Shown here piece after piece: positions 19,841 to 28,368 of a stretch of DNA of 64,000 nucleotides. The first letter of the stretch is position 1, and every line of letters begins with the position of its first letter. Origin of the DNA: Desulfovibrio sp. (GTDB taxonomy: Bacteria > Desulfobacterota > Desulfovibrionia > Desulfovibrionales > Desulfovibrionaceae); contig JACQYS010000020.1 of assembly GCA_016208105.1 (NCBI GenBank), positions 62,001-126,000 of the forward strand, written 5' to 3'. The translations under genes were made by a program, and so were the position numbers. Under the pieces are notes generated by a model. It worked only from the letters and a program-made list of their open reading frames with translations. It did no database searches and was not told where the DNA came from.

Positions 19841-20566
19841 ATGCCAGGTAAGACCTTCTTCGTCGACCTCTCCAGGTGCACTGCCTGCCGCGGTTGCCAA
19901 GTCGCGTGCAAGCAGTGGAAGCAGCTCCCCGCGGAGCAAACCAAAAACACGGGTTCCCACCAGAACCCGCCGGACCTGTCCTTTGTGACCCTCAAGGTGG
20001 TGCGCATGAAGGAAGTGGGAGACGCCAGCGACTTCAAATGGCTCTTCCTGCCCGACCAGTGCCGCCACTGCGTGGACCCGCCGTGCAAGGACGCTGGCGA
20101 CGGCGTGATCAAGGACGCCATCACCCAGGACAAGACCACCGGCGCTGTTCTCTTCACCGAGAAGACCAAAGGTCTGCCCTTTGACGTGGTCAAAGGCGCC
20201 TGCCCCTACGACATCCCCAGGCAGGATCCCAAGACCAAGGTCATAAGCAAGTGCGACATGTGCAACGACCGTGTCACGGCCGGGTTCCTGCCCGCCTGCG
20301 TCAAGACCTGTCCCACCGGAGCCATGAACTTCGGTGAGCGCGACGAGATGCTGGCAATGGGCAAGAAGCGTCTTGAAGAGCTCAAGAAAACCAAACCCAA
20401 AGCCGTACTGGTGGACTATGAACAGGTGCGGGTGGTGTTTTTGACCGAACACGCGCCCAACCTCTATCACAAGACCCTCATGTCGGACGCGGACGGGCCC
20501 GACACGTTCACCCGCTTCGCCGCTTTGGACAAACTGCTGAACCCCTTGCGCCAAGCCAGGGGTTAG
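19841..20566 (+). CDS. fdhB: Formate dehydrogenase iron-sulfur subunit
   Basis: Electron-transfer subunit of the FdhAB complex, 241 aa, passing electrons from FdhA to periplasmic cytochromes c. Cysteine groups for four 4Fe-4S clusters are visible: CTACRGCQVACKQW near residues 12-25, CRHCVDPPCKDAG near 75, CPYDIPRQ near 123, and CDMCNDRVTAGFLPACVKTCPTGA near 138-161. There is no signal peptide, so it should be co-exported with FdhA through Tat, and no C-terminal membrane helix, which marks the soluble periplasmic two-subunit form. RBS GGAGG lies just upstream of ATG 19841. Confidence 0.95.
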   Translation: MPGKTFFVDLSRCTACRGCQVACKQWKQLPAEQTKNTGSHQNPPDLSFVTLKVVRMKEVGDASDFKWLFLPDQCRHCVDPPCKDAGDGVIKDAITQDKTTGAVLFTEKTKGLPFDVVKGACPYDIPRQDPKTKVISKCDMCNDRVTAGFLPACVKTCPTGAMNFGERDEMLAMGKKRLEELKKTKPKAVLVDYEQVRVVFLTEHAPNLYHKTLMSDADGPDTFTRFAALDKLLNPLRQARG

Positions 20567-20582
20567 CGGAAACCGTCGCCTG

Positions 20583-20611
20583 GACCCGGCCGCCTTGGGG
20601 GCGGCCGGGTC
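20583..20611 (+). terminator. Strong hairpin after fdhB, probable terminator
   Basis: Perfect 12-bp stem GACCCGGCCGCC / GGCGGCCGGGTC with a 5-nt loop, 17 nt after the fdhB stop. The downstream tract is CTTCG rather than a full T-run, so termination may be partial. Confidence 0.65.
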
Positions 20612-20850
20612 TTCGACCCCCCACTCGTAGGCAGGACGGGTTTCCTTAGCAGATGCGGCGGGCCGGGATTGCCGGCCGTTTCCCGACGGGACTGGACCTC
20701 CCACTTCGGGAAGCGGCAGGAACCGGTCCGCCGCACTTTTTTGGTCCGGGCACCACATTTCAAGAGCTCTTCACTCTGTGCTCTCTTTTGGAGGTGGATA
20801 CCGTGAGCGTTTTCGTCTATGCTTCGACAACCTACCATTTGAGGGAAACC

Positions 20851-21447
20851 ATGAATTTTTTGGCAGCCCTTGTACTTGGCCTGTTGCTTGGTTTTACACC
20901 GGTTCAATCCCTGGCCGCTAATGCCTCGGATTCTCCCGCCATGAAGCCCCTGCCCATTGGTCAGGCTTTCCCGGACATCGCCTTCAAGGGGCCGCTTTCA
21001 GCAACGGAGGCGAAAGACCTTGGAGTTGACGCCGCGGATAAAACCATCCGTTTTAGCCAGCTGAAAACCGAAGCCATCATCCTGGTGGTGTTTTCCATGT
21101 ACTGCCCCTTCTGCCAGAAGGAAGGGACCGAGCTTGACAAGATGCACAAGCTCATCGGGCAGAAGGGACTTGCGGACAAGGTCAAGCTGGTCGGCCTCGG
21201 CGCTGGAAACTCGCCCTTTGAGGTCAACATCTACCGAGAGAAGTTCGGACTGGGCTTCCCCCTCTTCCCGGACCAGGACTTCGAGGCCTACAAGGCCCTG
21301 GGCCAGGTCGGAACCCCCTATTACTACATTCTCAAACGCCGAGGCTCTGAATTCATCATCGTGGACGAGCAACTCGGCTGCGTGGCCTCACCAGGGTCTT
21401 TCCTGGACCGCGTGCTCGAAAAGACCGGCATGGCCAAGGGGAAGTGA
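20851..21447 (+). CDS. Secreted thioredoxin-like protein (TlpA-type)
   Basis: 198-aa exported thiol protein. The start ATG 20851 (after GAGGGAAACC) gives a signal peptide ending SLAA near residue 23; a longer upstream frame is not supported. The thioredoxin-fold domain carries a CPFC active site (C85-x2-C88) in FSMYCPFCQKEG and a cis-Pro region VGTPYYYI near 150. It is likely a periplasmic thiol-disulfide protein. The next gene, a peroxiredoxin-like protein, starts 2 bases after the stop, suggesting that they act as a pair, with this protein reducing the other. Confidence 0.85.
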   Translation: MNFLAALVLGLLLGFTPVQSLAANASDSPAMKPLPIGQAFPDIAFKGPLSATEAKDLGVDAADKTIRFSQLKTEAIILVVFSMYCPFCQKEGTELDKMHKLIGQKGLADKVKLVGLGAGNSPFEVNIYREKFGLGFPLFPDQDFEAYKALGQVGTPYYYILKRRGSEFIIVDEQLGCVASPGSFLDRVLEKTGMAKGK

Positions 21448-21448
21448 C

Positions 21449-22036
21449 ATGACAGCCCGAGCCTTCACGGCTTTTGTTTTTGTCCTTTCCTTGTGCCAGC
21501 ATGCATACGCCCAATCACGAATCCCGCCCGAGCTCATGTGGCAATCGGGCCAGCAAAAACCTACGGACAGCCAGCTTGCGGTCAAAGTGGGTGACAAGGC
21601 TCCTCTCTTCGATCTTCCCGGAATCGACGGAAAGAGGGTTGCTCTGTCTCAGTACCTGGGCGTGAAAAACGTTGTCCTTTCCTTTATTCCCGCGGCATGG
21701 ACCCCTGTCTGCTCAGGGCAATGGCCCGGCTACAACCTGGCCAAAAGTGTCTTCGAATCCAATGAGGCGGTACTCATCGGCATAAGCTGCGACAATCTTC
21801 CGTCCTTGAACGCCTGGGTGGTCGAGATGGGTGGAGTGTGGTTCCCGGTAGCTTCGGATTTCTGGCCCCACGGGGCCCTGGCCAAGAAGCTCGGCATCCT
21901 GCGCTCGGATGGCATAACGGAACGGGCCATCTTTATTATCGATAAGAAAGGGGTCATCAGCTATATTGACGTGCACGACATAAACTCCCGGCCCGACCTC
22001 GGCCAGATTGCCGAGGCGCTTGCAAGGCTCAAATGA
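21449..22036 (+). CDS. Secreted peroxiredoxin-like protein (AhpC/TSA fold)
   Basis: 195 aa with a signal peptide (residues 1-21, cleavage near AYA-QS). The peroxiredoxin motif PAAWTPVCSGQ places peroxidatic Cys at 88 with Thr85 and Pro81; a later arginine in ITERAIFIID fits the active site. It would act on peroxides or sense them in the periplasm. A second cysteine (SCDN, near 111) may be resolving. The gene overlaps the next ORF by 4 nt (ATGA). A periplasmic peroxiredoxin encoded with a binding protein and a kinase is unusual. Confidence 0.83.
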   Translation: MTARAFTAFVFVLSLCQHAYAQSRIPPELMWQSGQQKPTDSQLAVKVGDKAPLFDLPGIDGKRVALSQYLGVKNVVLSFIPAAWTPVCSGQWPGYNLAKSVFESNEAVLIGISCDNLPSLNAWVVEMGGVWFPVASDFWPHGALAKKLGILRSDGITERAIFIIDKKGVISYIDVHDINSRPDLGQIAEALARLK

Positions 22037-23244
22037 TCAAAGCCGCGCTCATAATACTTTTGGTCTCGCTGGTTTCCTGCGAATCGCCTCCCCCTCCTCC
22101 TCAGCTTGCGGAGCGCATGGGCGTGACCCAGGACGAAATACGCATAGGGGCCAGCCTGCCCCTCTCGGGCCACGCATCCTACCTCGGTCAGGAGACCCTG
22201 CGCGGGGCAGTGGCTTATTTGGACTTTGTGAATGCCCAAGGTGGAGTCCACGGCCGAAAAATCAGGCTCATCACCCGAGACGACGGATACGATCCGCCCC
22301 GTTGCGTGGCCAATACCCAACAGCTTGTCGTCGAGGATCAGGTTTTCGCCCTGTCCTGCTACGTGGGCACGCCCACGACCACCAAGATTCTGCCCATGCT
22401 CGTGGATGCCAAGGTTCCGCTGGTCGGGGCCTTCACCGGTGCGTACGATCTGCGCGAGCCTTTCCAGCGCTACGTGATAAACGTCCGGCCTTCCTACTAC
22501 CAAGAGACCTCTTCCGCGGTGAAGCACTTTGTCGATGACCTTGGGACCAAGCGCATCGGCGTTTTCTACCAGTTCGACGCCTACGGTTTCGACGGACTCA
22601 AGGGAACCGAGCTGGCCCTTCGCAGCTATGGCCTGGCGCCAGTGGCCAGAGGGTCCTACGCCAGGGGAACCATGGACGTGGAAGAAGGCTTAGCCAAGAT
22701 TCTCGAAGGAGGAGCCCAGGCCGTGGTCATCATCGGCACTTCGGCTCCCTCGGCCAAATTCATCAAATTGGCCATGGAGAAGGACCCGGACCTGATCTTC
22801 TACGCCGTTTCCTTTGTGGGAGCCGAAGAAATCGCCAAGGCTCTGGGGCCCGATGAGAAAGCCCGCGTGCTCGTTTCCCAGGTGATGCCCCCGCCTGACC
22901 TTCCGGAAACCCAGGCCCTGCTCTGGGGGGTTCGGGAATACGACGACCTGCTCCGCCAATCCGCTCCAGGGCACCCGCCCACGGCCGTGGGTCTGGAAGG
23001 GTTCATCAACGCCAAGGTTCTGGTGGAGGGGCTCAAACGGGCCGGACCGCAGCTCGACCGCGAACGTTTCATCGAAGCAGTGGAATCCATCCGGGACTTC
23101 TCACTGGGCCTGGCCAACACCCTGGGCTACGCACCCGGTGACCATCAGGGACTCGAGAGGGTCTATTTCACCAAGCTCGAGTCGGGCCGATTCGTCCTGG
23201 TCACGGATTGGTCCGACCCCTTCGCCAACCGGAACTGCCCGTGA
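22033..23244 (+). CDS. LivK-like periplasmic binding lipoprotein
   Basis: 403-aa type I periplasmic binding protein of the branched-chain amino acid/amide family. The N-terminus has a lipobox LVSC with Cys16, so it is membrane-anchored rather than free. IRIGASLPLSGHASYLGQETLRG near residues 35-58 is the family start of the fold, and ligand-contact segments such as SCYVGTPTT and GAFTGAYDLR follow. No ABC permease or ATPase is adjacent; instead the flanking genes are redox proteins and a two-component system, so a sensory role is more likely than transport. The ligand is unknown. Confidence 0.85.
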   Translation: MIKAALIILLVSLVSCESPPPPPQLAERMGVTQDEIRIGASLPLSGHASYLGQETLRGAVAYLDFVNAQGGVHGRKIRLITRDDGYDPPRCVANTQQLVVEDQVFALSCYVGTPTTTKILPMLVDAKVPLVGAFTGAYDLREPFQRYVINVRPSYYQETSSAVKHFVDDLGTKRIGVFYQFDAYGFDGLKGTELALRSYGLAPVARGSYARGTMDVEEGLAKILEGGAQAVVIIGTSAPSAKFIKLAMEKDPDLIFYAVSFVGAEEIAKALGPDEKARVLVSQVMPPPDLPETQALLWGVREYDDLLRQSAPGHPPTAVGLEGFINAKVLVEGLKRAGPQLDRERFIEAVESIRDFSLGLANTLGYAPGDHQGLERVYFTKLESGRFVLVTDWSDPFANRNCP

Positions 23245-23318
23245 CAGGCCCACTCGCCGCCATAGCCCCCCCAAGGGCTCGAAGCTGGATTTTTCCCATC
23301 CGCCCTCGTTAAGCCATC

Positions 23319-25280
23319 ATGCTCAACCGCGTCCGCAAATTAAGCCTCCGCAACAAGATATTCTTGGCGACTGTTGGCGTGGTGCTGCTCATTAGCGGAG
23401 TAATCGCCCTGCTGGCCCGGGGAATCCTGGTGAACAGCCTGAGCCGGGAACTCGAACTGCGCGGTTTGGCCATCGCCCAGTCCATTGCCGAGCGCGGTGG
23501 CGGCTACATCCTGGACAAGGACCAGGCCGGGCTGGTGGCCCTTCTTTTCGACGCCGCCCAATTGGGGGAACGCAAGGCTCTTGTGGCCTACATCTTTCTG
23601 ACCGACAACGAAGGCAAGCTCCTGGCGCACACATTCATTCGCCCCTTTCCCAAGGAACTCCTGGATACGGTAACCCCAGCGGACAGCCAGGAACTGGTCA
23701 CCCGCCCGGGCAGTTTCGAAGGAAGCGAGGCCGTGGACATTTCTGTTCCCATCCAGGAAGGCATTTACACCCTGGGCCGGGTTCACGTGGGGCTCAGGCA
23801 GAGCCACATAGACAGCCTGGTGGGCAAGCTGAGGCTGACTTTTCTCGGATTCATCTCCCTGGTCATCGTTATCATCTTTCTCATTGCACTCGGACTGTCA
23901 GGATATGTGGTCGACCCGCTATCGAAGCTGACCAAGGCCGCAGAATCCATCAGCCGAGGCAGGCTTGACCAGCCGCTGGACCTGGGCGGGCCGTCCTGGG
24001 ACGCCAGCGAATGCCCAGCCTACAACGACAACGACCTGCCCTGCTGGCACCTGGATGAATTGGGTAGGAACCGCAAGCGCCAGCCGCGCACCTGCAACCC
24101 CTGCAAATTCTACCGGGAGCGCTCCGGGGACGAGGTGGTCCAGCTGGCGGACGCCTTCGCCAACATGGTCTGGTCCATCAAGCTCTACCGGCATCGCCTG
24201 CGGGAATCCGAAGAGCGCTACCGGCCCCTGTTCGACGCCAACCCCGACCCGTTCCTGGTGCTCGATGTCTCATCCATGCGGTTTCTGGACGCCAACCCGC
24301 GCGCCTCGGAACTCTACGGCTATTCCAAACGGGAATTCGCCGGCATGACCCTCTCGGACATCGAACCCGAAGGCAGCTCAGCGGGGGTGCAGCGGTTCCT
24401 CACGGAGGGCGGCGCGGGCGACCATGTGCTCTATACCAAAGTCGGCCACATCACCCGGGGAGGGTACGGCATTTTCGTGAACATCCACGCCACAATGGCC
24501 CATTACCGCGGCAAAGAGGTGGTCATCTTCTCCGCCACGGACGTGACCGGGCTTGTGGAAAAGGACGCCCAGCTCATCCAGGCCAGCAAGATGAAAACCC
24601 TGGGCGAGATGAGCGCGGGCATGGCCCACGAACTCAACCAGCCGCTCAACGCCATCAAGCTCGGCAGCGACTTTTTGAAGTTGGCCGCTCAAAACGGAAT
24701 CGACATATCCCCGGAGCGCTTCAAGCAGGTAGCCGATGAAATAAGCGCCCAGGTGGACCGGGCAGCCGGCATCATCACCCACCTGCGCGAGTTCGGCCGC
24801 AAATCAGATCTCATTGCGGACGAGGTGGATATCAACATCCCTATTCAGGGGGTGTTCACCATCATCGGCAAACAGCTGGCTCTCGAGAATATTCATGTGG
24901 ACCTGGAGTTGCGAGAGAATCTGCCGAAGGTGCTGGCACACTCCAACCGTCTGGAACAGGTGTTTTTCAATCTTGTGGTCAATGCCCGAGATGCCATACA
25001 GTCATCTTCAAGTGGCGGTGGCGAGATCGTCATCCGGTCTTTCATGGAAGACGGTTTGGTCGCGGTGAGCGTGTCTGACACCGGATGCGGCATACCACCC
25101 GATGATCTGCTAAAGATATTCGAACCCTTCTTCACGACGAAACGCACTGGGGAAGGCATGGGTTTGGGGCTTGCCATCTCTTACGGCATCGTCAAGGATT
25201 ATGGCGGCGACATCCAGGTTGGGAGCGAAGTCGGCGAAGGAACCACCTTCAAGCTGCTTTTCCACCCCGCCACCGTGTGA
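23319..25280 (+). CDS. Membrane sensor histidine kinase with Cys-cluster insert and PAS domain
   Basis: 653 aa. Layout: membrane helix (about 13-35), periplasmic Cache-like region (36-170), second helix (172-196), HAMP (197-280), PAS (298-410), HisKA with phospho-acceptor His437 in GMAHELNQPLNAI, and HATPase with NLVVNARDAIQ, VSDTGCGIPPDD and GMGLGLAIS. The HAMP region is interrupted by a cysteine insert with C232, C242, C259 and C262 (ECPAY, LPCWHL, CNPC), like the two-CW domain seen in some anaerobe sensors. It is followed after 9 nt by its probable partner regulator. The binding lipoprotein upstream may present ligand to the periplasmic domain. Confidence 0.9.
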   Translation: MLNRVRKLSLRNKIFLATVGVVLLISGVIALLARGILVNSLSRELELRGLAIAQSIAERGGGYILDKDQAGLVALLFDAAQLGERKALVAYIFLTDNEGKLLAHTFIRPFPKELLDTVTPADSQELVTRPGSFEGSEAVDISVPIQEGIYTLGRVHVGLRQSHIDSLVGKLRLTFLGFISLVIVIIFLIALGLSGYVVDPLSKLTKAAESISRGRLDQPLDLGGPSWDASECPAYNDNDLPCWHLDELGRNRKRQPRTCNPCKFYRERSGDEVVQLADAFANMVWSIKLYRHRLRESEERYRPLFDANPDPFLVLDVSSMRFLDANPRASELYGYSKREFAGMTLSDIEPEGSSAGVQRFLTEGGAGDHVLYTKVGHITRGGYGIFVNIHATMAHYRGKEVVIFSATDVTGLVEKDAQLIQASKMKTLGEMSAGMAHELNQPLNAIKLGSDFLKLAAQNGIDISPERFKQVADEISAQVDRAAGIITHLREFGRKSDLIADEVDINIPIQGVFTIIGKQLALENIHVDLELRENLPKVLAHSNRLEQVFFNLVVNARDAIQSSSSGGGEIVIRSFMEDGLVAVSVSDTGCGIPPDDLLKIFEPFFTTKRTGEGMGLGLAISYGIVKDYGGDIQVGSEVGEGTTFKLLFHPATV

Positions 25281-25289
25281 GGCTCCACT

Positions 25290-26006
25290 ATGGACGTTTT
25301 GGTCATCGACGATGAAAGGCCAACCCTGGCCATGTTCGAGCTCTTGCTGCAGGCCATGGGCTATAACCCCGTGGCCGCGGATTCAGGCGAACGCGGCTTG
25401 GAGATATTCGGACTGGGCGATTTCCCCATCGTCCTCACGGACATCAAGATGCCCGGCATGGACGGCATGGAGGTGCTTTCGCGCATAAAGCTCACCCGCC
25501 CCACCACCGAGGTTATCGTCATCACCGGGCATGGAGACGTGGAGCTGGCTCTGGAAGCTCTCAATCTCAAGGCCGCGGATTTCATAGACAAACCCATCTC
25601 CCAGGAAGCCCTGGCCAATGCCCTGCGTCGCGCCGAGGGGCGTATCGCCCGCAGGGAACATTCTAATCCTCCAGCCGTTCTGCGTGAAACCGACGGCGTA
25701 AGCGTTCTGGACATTGCCGGCAATCTTTCCACGGCAATGGACTCGCTTGCCGACGAGCTGGCTTCCGCCAAGGACCGGGCCGGACTATTGATCACCGTTT
25801 CCGAGTGCGCCTCCATTAATGGTGCCGGCATTGAAAGCCTCACCGCTATCATCCGCGACCAGGCCGCACTGGGTCAGCCCGTGGCCATAGCGTGCAAACC
25901 CGAGAACTTCCGCCGCGTGTTCGAGGCAGCCGGGCTCACCAATGCGGCCACCTTGTACGAGAACGAAGAGGACGGACTGCGCGCGCTGCTTGCGAAAAGC
26001 CCCTGA
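25290..26006 (+). CDS. Response regulator with receiver and STAS-like output domain
   Basis: 238 aa. Receiver domain at 1-120 with acidic D7/D8, phospho-acceptor Asp51 in LTDIKMPGMDG and the FIDKPI lysine near 105. The second half (about 130-235) has the fold pattern of STAS domains: VSVLDIAGNLSTAMDSL, then LLITVSECASINGAGIESLTAII, where the serine after the ASI turn matches the anti-sigma antagonist phosphosite region. There is no DNA-binding domain, so output is likely through protein binding. It starts 9 nt after the kinase gene stop and is clearly its partner. Confidence 0.83.
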   Translation: MDVLVIDDERPTLAMFELLLQAMGYNPVAADSGERGLEIFGLGDFPIVLTDIKMPGMDGMEVLSRIKLTRPTTEVIVITGHGDVELALEALNLKAADFIDKPISQEALANALRRAEGRIARREHSNPPAVLRETDGVSVLDIAGNLSTAMDSLADELASAKDRAGLLITVSECASINGAGIESLTAIIRDQAALGQPVAIACKPENFRRVFEAAGLTNAATLYENEEDGLRALLAKSP

Positions 26007-26250
26007 CGAATTCGTCAATATCCATGAATCTCCAAATTTAATATTGACGCACTATTCAAATCCAGCTACCGCCGCTTTTACGTGAGATCGCTCATCGGGC
26101 TTCGCTTATTGCGGGGGACAGGCCCGACCAAGCGGTTTCCCTTTCACGGGGCGCGTAGACCGGATTTCCTATGCGAGGCCTTGCTGGATGAAACGGCCGG
26201 GCAGGGTGCCAGGCCGATTATGGTAACCTCTTGCAGGAGCATTTTTGAGT

Positions 26251-26517
26251 ATGGTGACGAACATCTACGTCGGGAATCTGCCTTTCAGCGCCTCCGAAGA
26301 CCAAGTGCGCCAGATGTTTGAGGCCCACGGACAGGTCAACTCCGTGAAGCTCATCAACGACCGTGAGACCGGCCGTCCCCGCGGCTTCGGATTCGTGGAG
26401 ATGGAAGGGGATGGTGTGAAGGAGGCCATCGAGGCCCTCAATGGTGCCGACTTCGGCGGACGCACCATGAAGGTCAACGAGGCCCGTCCCCGCGAAAAAC
26501 GTCCCGCGCGCTGGTAA
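26251..26517 (+). CDS. RRM-domain RNA-binding protein
   Basis: 88-aa single RRM protein. RNP2 (NIYVGNLPFS) and RNP1 (RGFGFVEM) are both present, followed by a short basic tail (RPREKRPARW). Such small RRM proteins occur in many bacteria, often cold- or stress-related. The start is ATG 26251 or TTG 26245: AGGAG at 26235-26239 is 5 nt from the TTG and 11 nt from the ATG; I favour ATG. A 244-nt leader separates it from the response regulator gene, and a terminator follows. Confidence 0.9.
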   Translation: MVTNIYVGNLPFSASEDQVRQMFEAHGQVNSVKLINDRETGRPRGFGFVEMEGDGVKEAIEALNGADFGGRTMKVNEARPREKRPARW

Positions 26518-26541
26518 CCCCCTTACCGAACGAAAATCAAA

Positions 26542-26577
26542 ACGGCCCCCATCGTCCTGGCGGGGGCCGTTTTTTTT
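26542..26577 (+). terminator. Rho-independent terminator after the RRM gene
   Basis: Nine-pair stem ACGGCCCCC (26542-26550) / GGGGGCCGT (26562-26570), 11-nt loop, then a run of eight T. It is well placed after the RRM stop and ahead of the convergent minus-strand operon. Confidence 0.93.
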
Positions 26578-26634
26578 CTTTCTCAGCTGTTCCTGCTTGA
26601 CACTCGGCTCGTTTTATAACCGGCGGACGATCCA

Positions 26635-27453
26635 TTATTCCCCTGAAGGCACGAATGCCACGGCGAGCCGTGTCAAAAGCCCCTTCATGTCGTGCCCCTG
26701 GTGGTTCCAGCGGTACTCGAACTCCTTGAGGTAAAGGGGAAATTTCTCAGCGGACACTCCCTGGAGCTTCTCCAGCCTGCGCCTCAGGTACGGCCAAAAA
26801 CCACCGTCTTCATCAAGGGGCAGGGCAGAATCCTTGGTTCTAAGGGCTGGCGTCAGCCAATCCGGCCCGCCACAGCATACCAGCCCCTGGTATCCACGCA
26901 TGGGGCCTGTGTACACCACCGAGCCCACTCGTGAGGTTTTCAGACGAAAATGCAGTTTGAAAAGCGTCAAATCTGTCGCATCCACATCCGGTATCAAGTC
27001 GACGAAGACCCATCCCTGGCGCGGCATTATGCCGAACACCGGCGGCCAGGAACCCGCGCGTCTCGCCTTCAGGGCCTGACTGATCTGCCGAGCGTCTATG
27101 GCCTGGTACAGAATGGCTTGCCGAAGCGCGTCCATGGCCTTGTAGACCGTGTTGTACGCCACTCCAAGATGTATGGCGGCCTCTTTCACCGGCCGCTCAT
27201 CCGCGAACAGACTGATGAGGCTAAGCCATTTGGAGCAGCTTAGCCCCCCGATCCCCATGAAGCGCCCGGTGAGCTCGTGGAAGGTGTACCCGCAGGCCTT
27301 GCACCGCAGCCGACCCGACCCCAAACGGTAGATTCGTTCTCCCCGGCAGCGGGGACACCCCGTGGCGCCCACTGTTTTGCACAAGGAAGCCACCAGCTCC
27401 CTGGCCGCAGTCTCGTCCGAACAGGCGTTTGCTGGGACCGGGAATTCCTCCAT
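26635..27453 (-). CDS. Transposase-derived protein (IS1595/ISXO2-like), catalytic residues lost
   Basis: 272 aa with an N-terminal zinc ribbon (C33-x2-C36, C51-x2-C54), a helix-turn-helix-like part (VKEAAIHLGVAYNTVYKAMD) and an ISXO2-type core: PPVFGIMPRQGWVFVDLIPD, VVYTGPMRGYQGL, then GGFWPYLRRRL and YLKEFEYRWNHQ. Against my memory of the family (VYSDGWRGY, IENFW), the second catalytic Asp is Gly183 and the Glu is Gly217; the first Asp may survive as Asp120. No terminal inverted repeats are seen. It lies 14 nt after fdhE in the same direction, so it looks like a domesticated DNA-binding protein, not a mobile element. Confidence 0.75.
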   Translation of the reverse strand: MEEFPVPANACSDETAARELVASLCKTVGATGCPRCRGERIYRLGSGRLRCKACGYTFHELTGRFMGIGGLSCSKWLSLISLFADERPVKEAAIHLGVAYNTVYKAMDALRQAILYQAIDARQISQALKARRAGSWPPVFGIMPRQGWVFVDLIPDVDATDLTLFKLHFRLKTSRVGSVVYTGPMRGYQGLVCCGGPDWLTPALRTKDSALPLDEDGGFWPYLRRRLEKLQGVSAEKFPLYLKEFEYRWNHQGHDMKGLLTRLAVAFVPSGE

Positions 27454-27467
27454 GGACGCAAAGCGCC

Positions 27468-28346
27468 TTAAAAGCCCAAGGCCGACGCCGTGGGGCGAAT
27501 GAAGCTACGCTTCACAGCCAGGATGTCCAAAGCCAACGATTCGAGATCGTCCAATACCGGCAGGCTGGGACGGTCGAACTCGCGAAAATCGGTGGTTTTG
27601 ATGTAGCCCTTGCAGCTTTGGCAGGCATCCACCCGGTATCCCGGCTCCTCATCGGCCGTGAAAAAAGGAAGCTTGGCTGCGTCACGTTCCTGGCAATAGG
27701 CGCATTGCAGCCTGAACGTTCTGTAGCTGGCCCGGCAGAATGAGCAACAGCTCATCCTGATCCCTTCCTTGCCCGTGAGCGCGGATATGAAAGGCAAGCT
27801 GCCGCAAACGGGGCAGGAGCCCTGCTCCCACGTTCTGTCCTGGGGGAGCGTTTTCGAAAGGTTCTCAGCCAGAGCCATTATCGATGGCGTCATGCTTGAT
27901 TGAGCAAGAAAACTTAATGTTTTCGGGGCTTGCGGGAACCGCTTGCCAAACCCCTCGAAAAAAGCCTCATCGTTTTTGAGGAAGGCTTCAAAAGCCTTGC
28001 GCATCAAGGGGTCTCCCTCATCCAGAGCCACCCCGGCAGCCTGGGCCATTGCCCCTCCCATGCCGCAGAGAAGATTTCCGAATTGAACGAAGAGCCGGGC
28101 GGCCTGTTGGACATCGTAACGAAAATTCTCCCTGGCTAGCAACGAAGCCCCCTGGATCACGTGGTCCAGGGAAGCGAGTTCAGCCTGTGGCGTTTCGGGC
28201 AGCCGGGCTTCCCCTCTGGCCTTGTTCTGGGCGTCCAGAACCTGTTCCACCAAATCCAGAAGCTGCGCGGGGATGTGCGTCTTCTTGCGAAGGTCCGCAA
28301 GTTTGCGGCCGACAAGTTTTTCCTCGTGTTCCACGGAATTGAACAT
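27468..28346 (-). CDS. fdhE: Formate dehydrogenase accessory protein FdhE
   Basis: Cytoplasmic rubredoxin-like factor needed for formate dehydrogenase maturation, 292 aa. Four CxxC pairs in the C-terminal half (CPVCG, CSFC, CAYC, CQSC) form the iron-binding knuckles typical of FdhE. I start it at ATG 28346, with GAGG 5 nt upstream; an in-frame start 13 codons earlier is less likely. It is the third gene of a minus-strand operon after a membrane fusion protein and a small membrane protein. The obvious client is the FdhAB encoded 7 kb away. Confidence 0.92.
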   Translation of the reverse strand: MFNSVEHEEKLVGRKLADLRKKTHIPAQLLDLVEQVLDAQNKARGEARLPETPQAELASLDHVIQGASLLARENFRYDVQQAARLFVQFGNLLCGMGGAMAQAAGVALDEGDPLMRKAFEAFLKNDEAFFEGFGKRFPQAPKTLSFLAQSSMTPSIMALAENLSKTLPQDRTWEQGSCPVCGSLPFISALTGKEGIRMSCCSFCRASYRTFRLQCAYCQERDAAKLPFFTADEEPGYRVDACQSCKGYIKTTDFREFDRPSLPVLDDLESLALDILAVKRSFIRPTASALGF

Positions 28347-28368
28347 GGTCACCTCATTGAAAATTAGC

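Noticed and set aside
26635-27453. Active insertion sequence
   Set aside because: Two of the three catalytic positions appear lost, no terminal inverted repeats were found and the gene is embedded in an operon.
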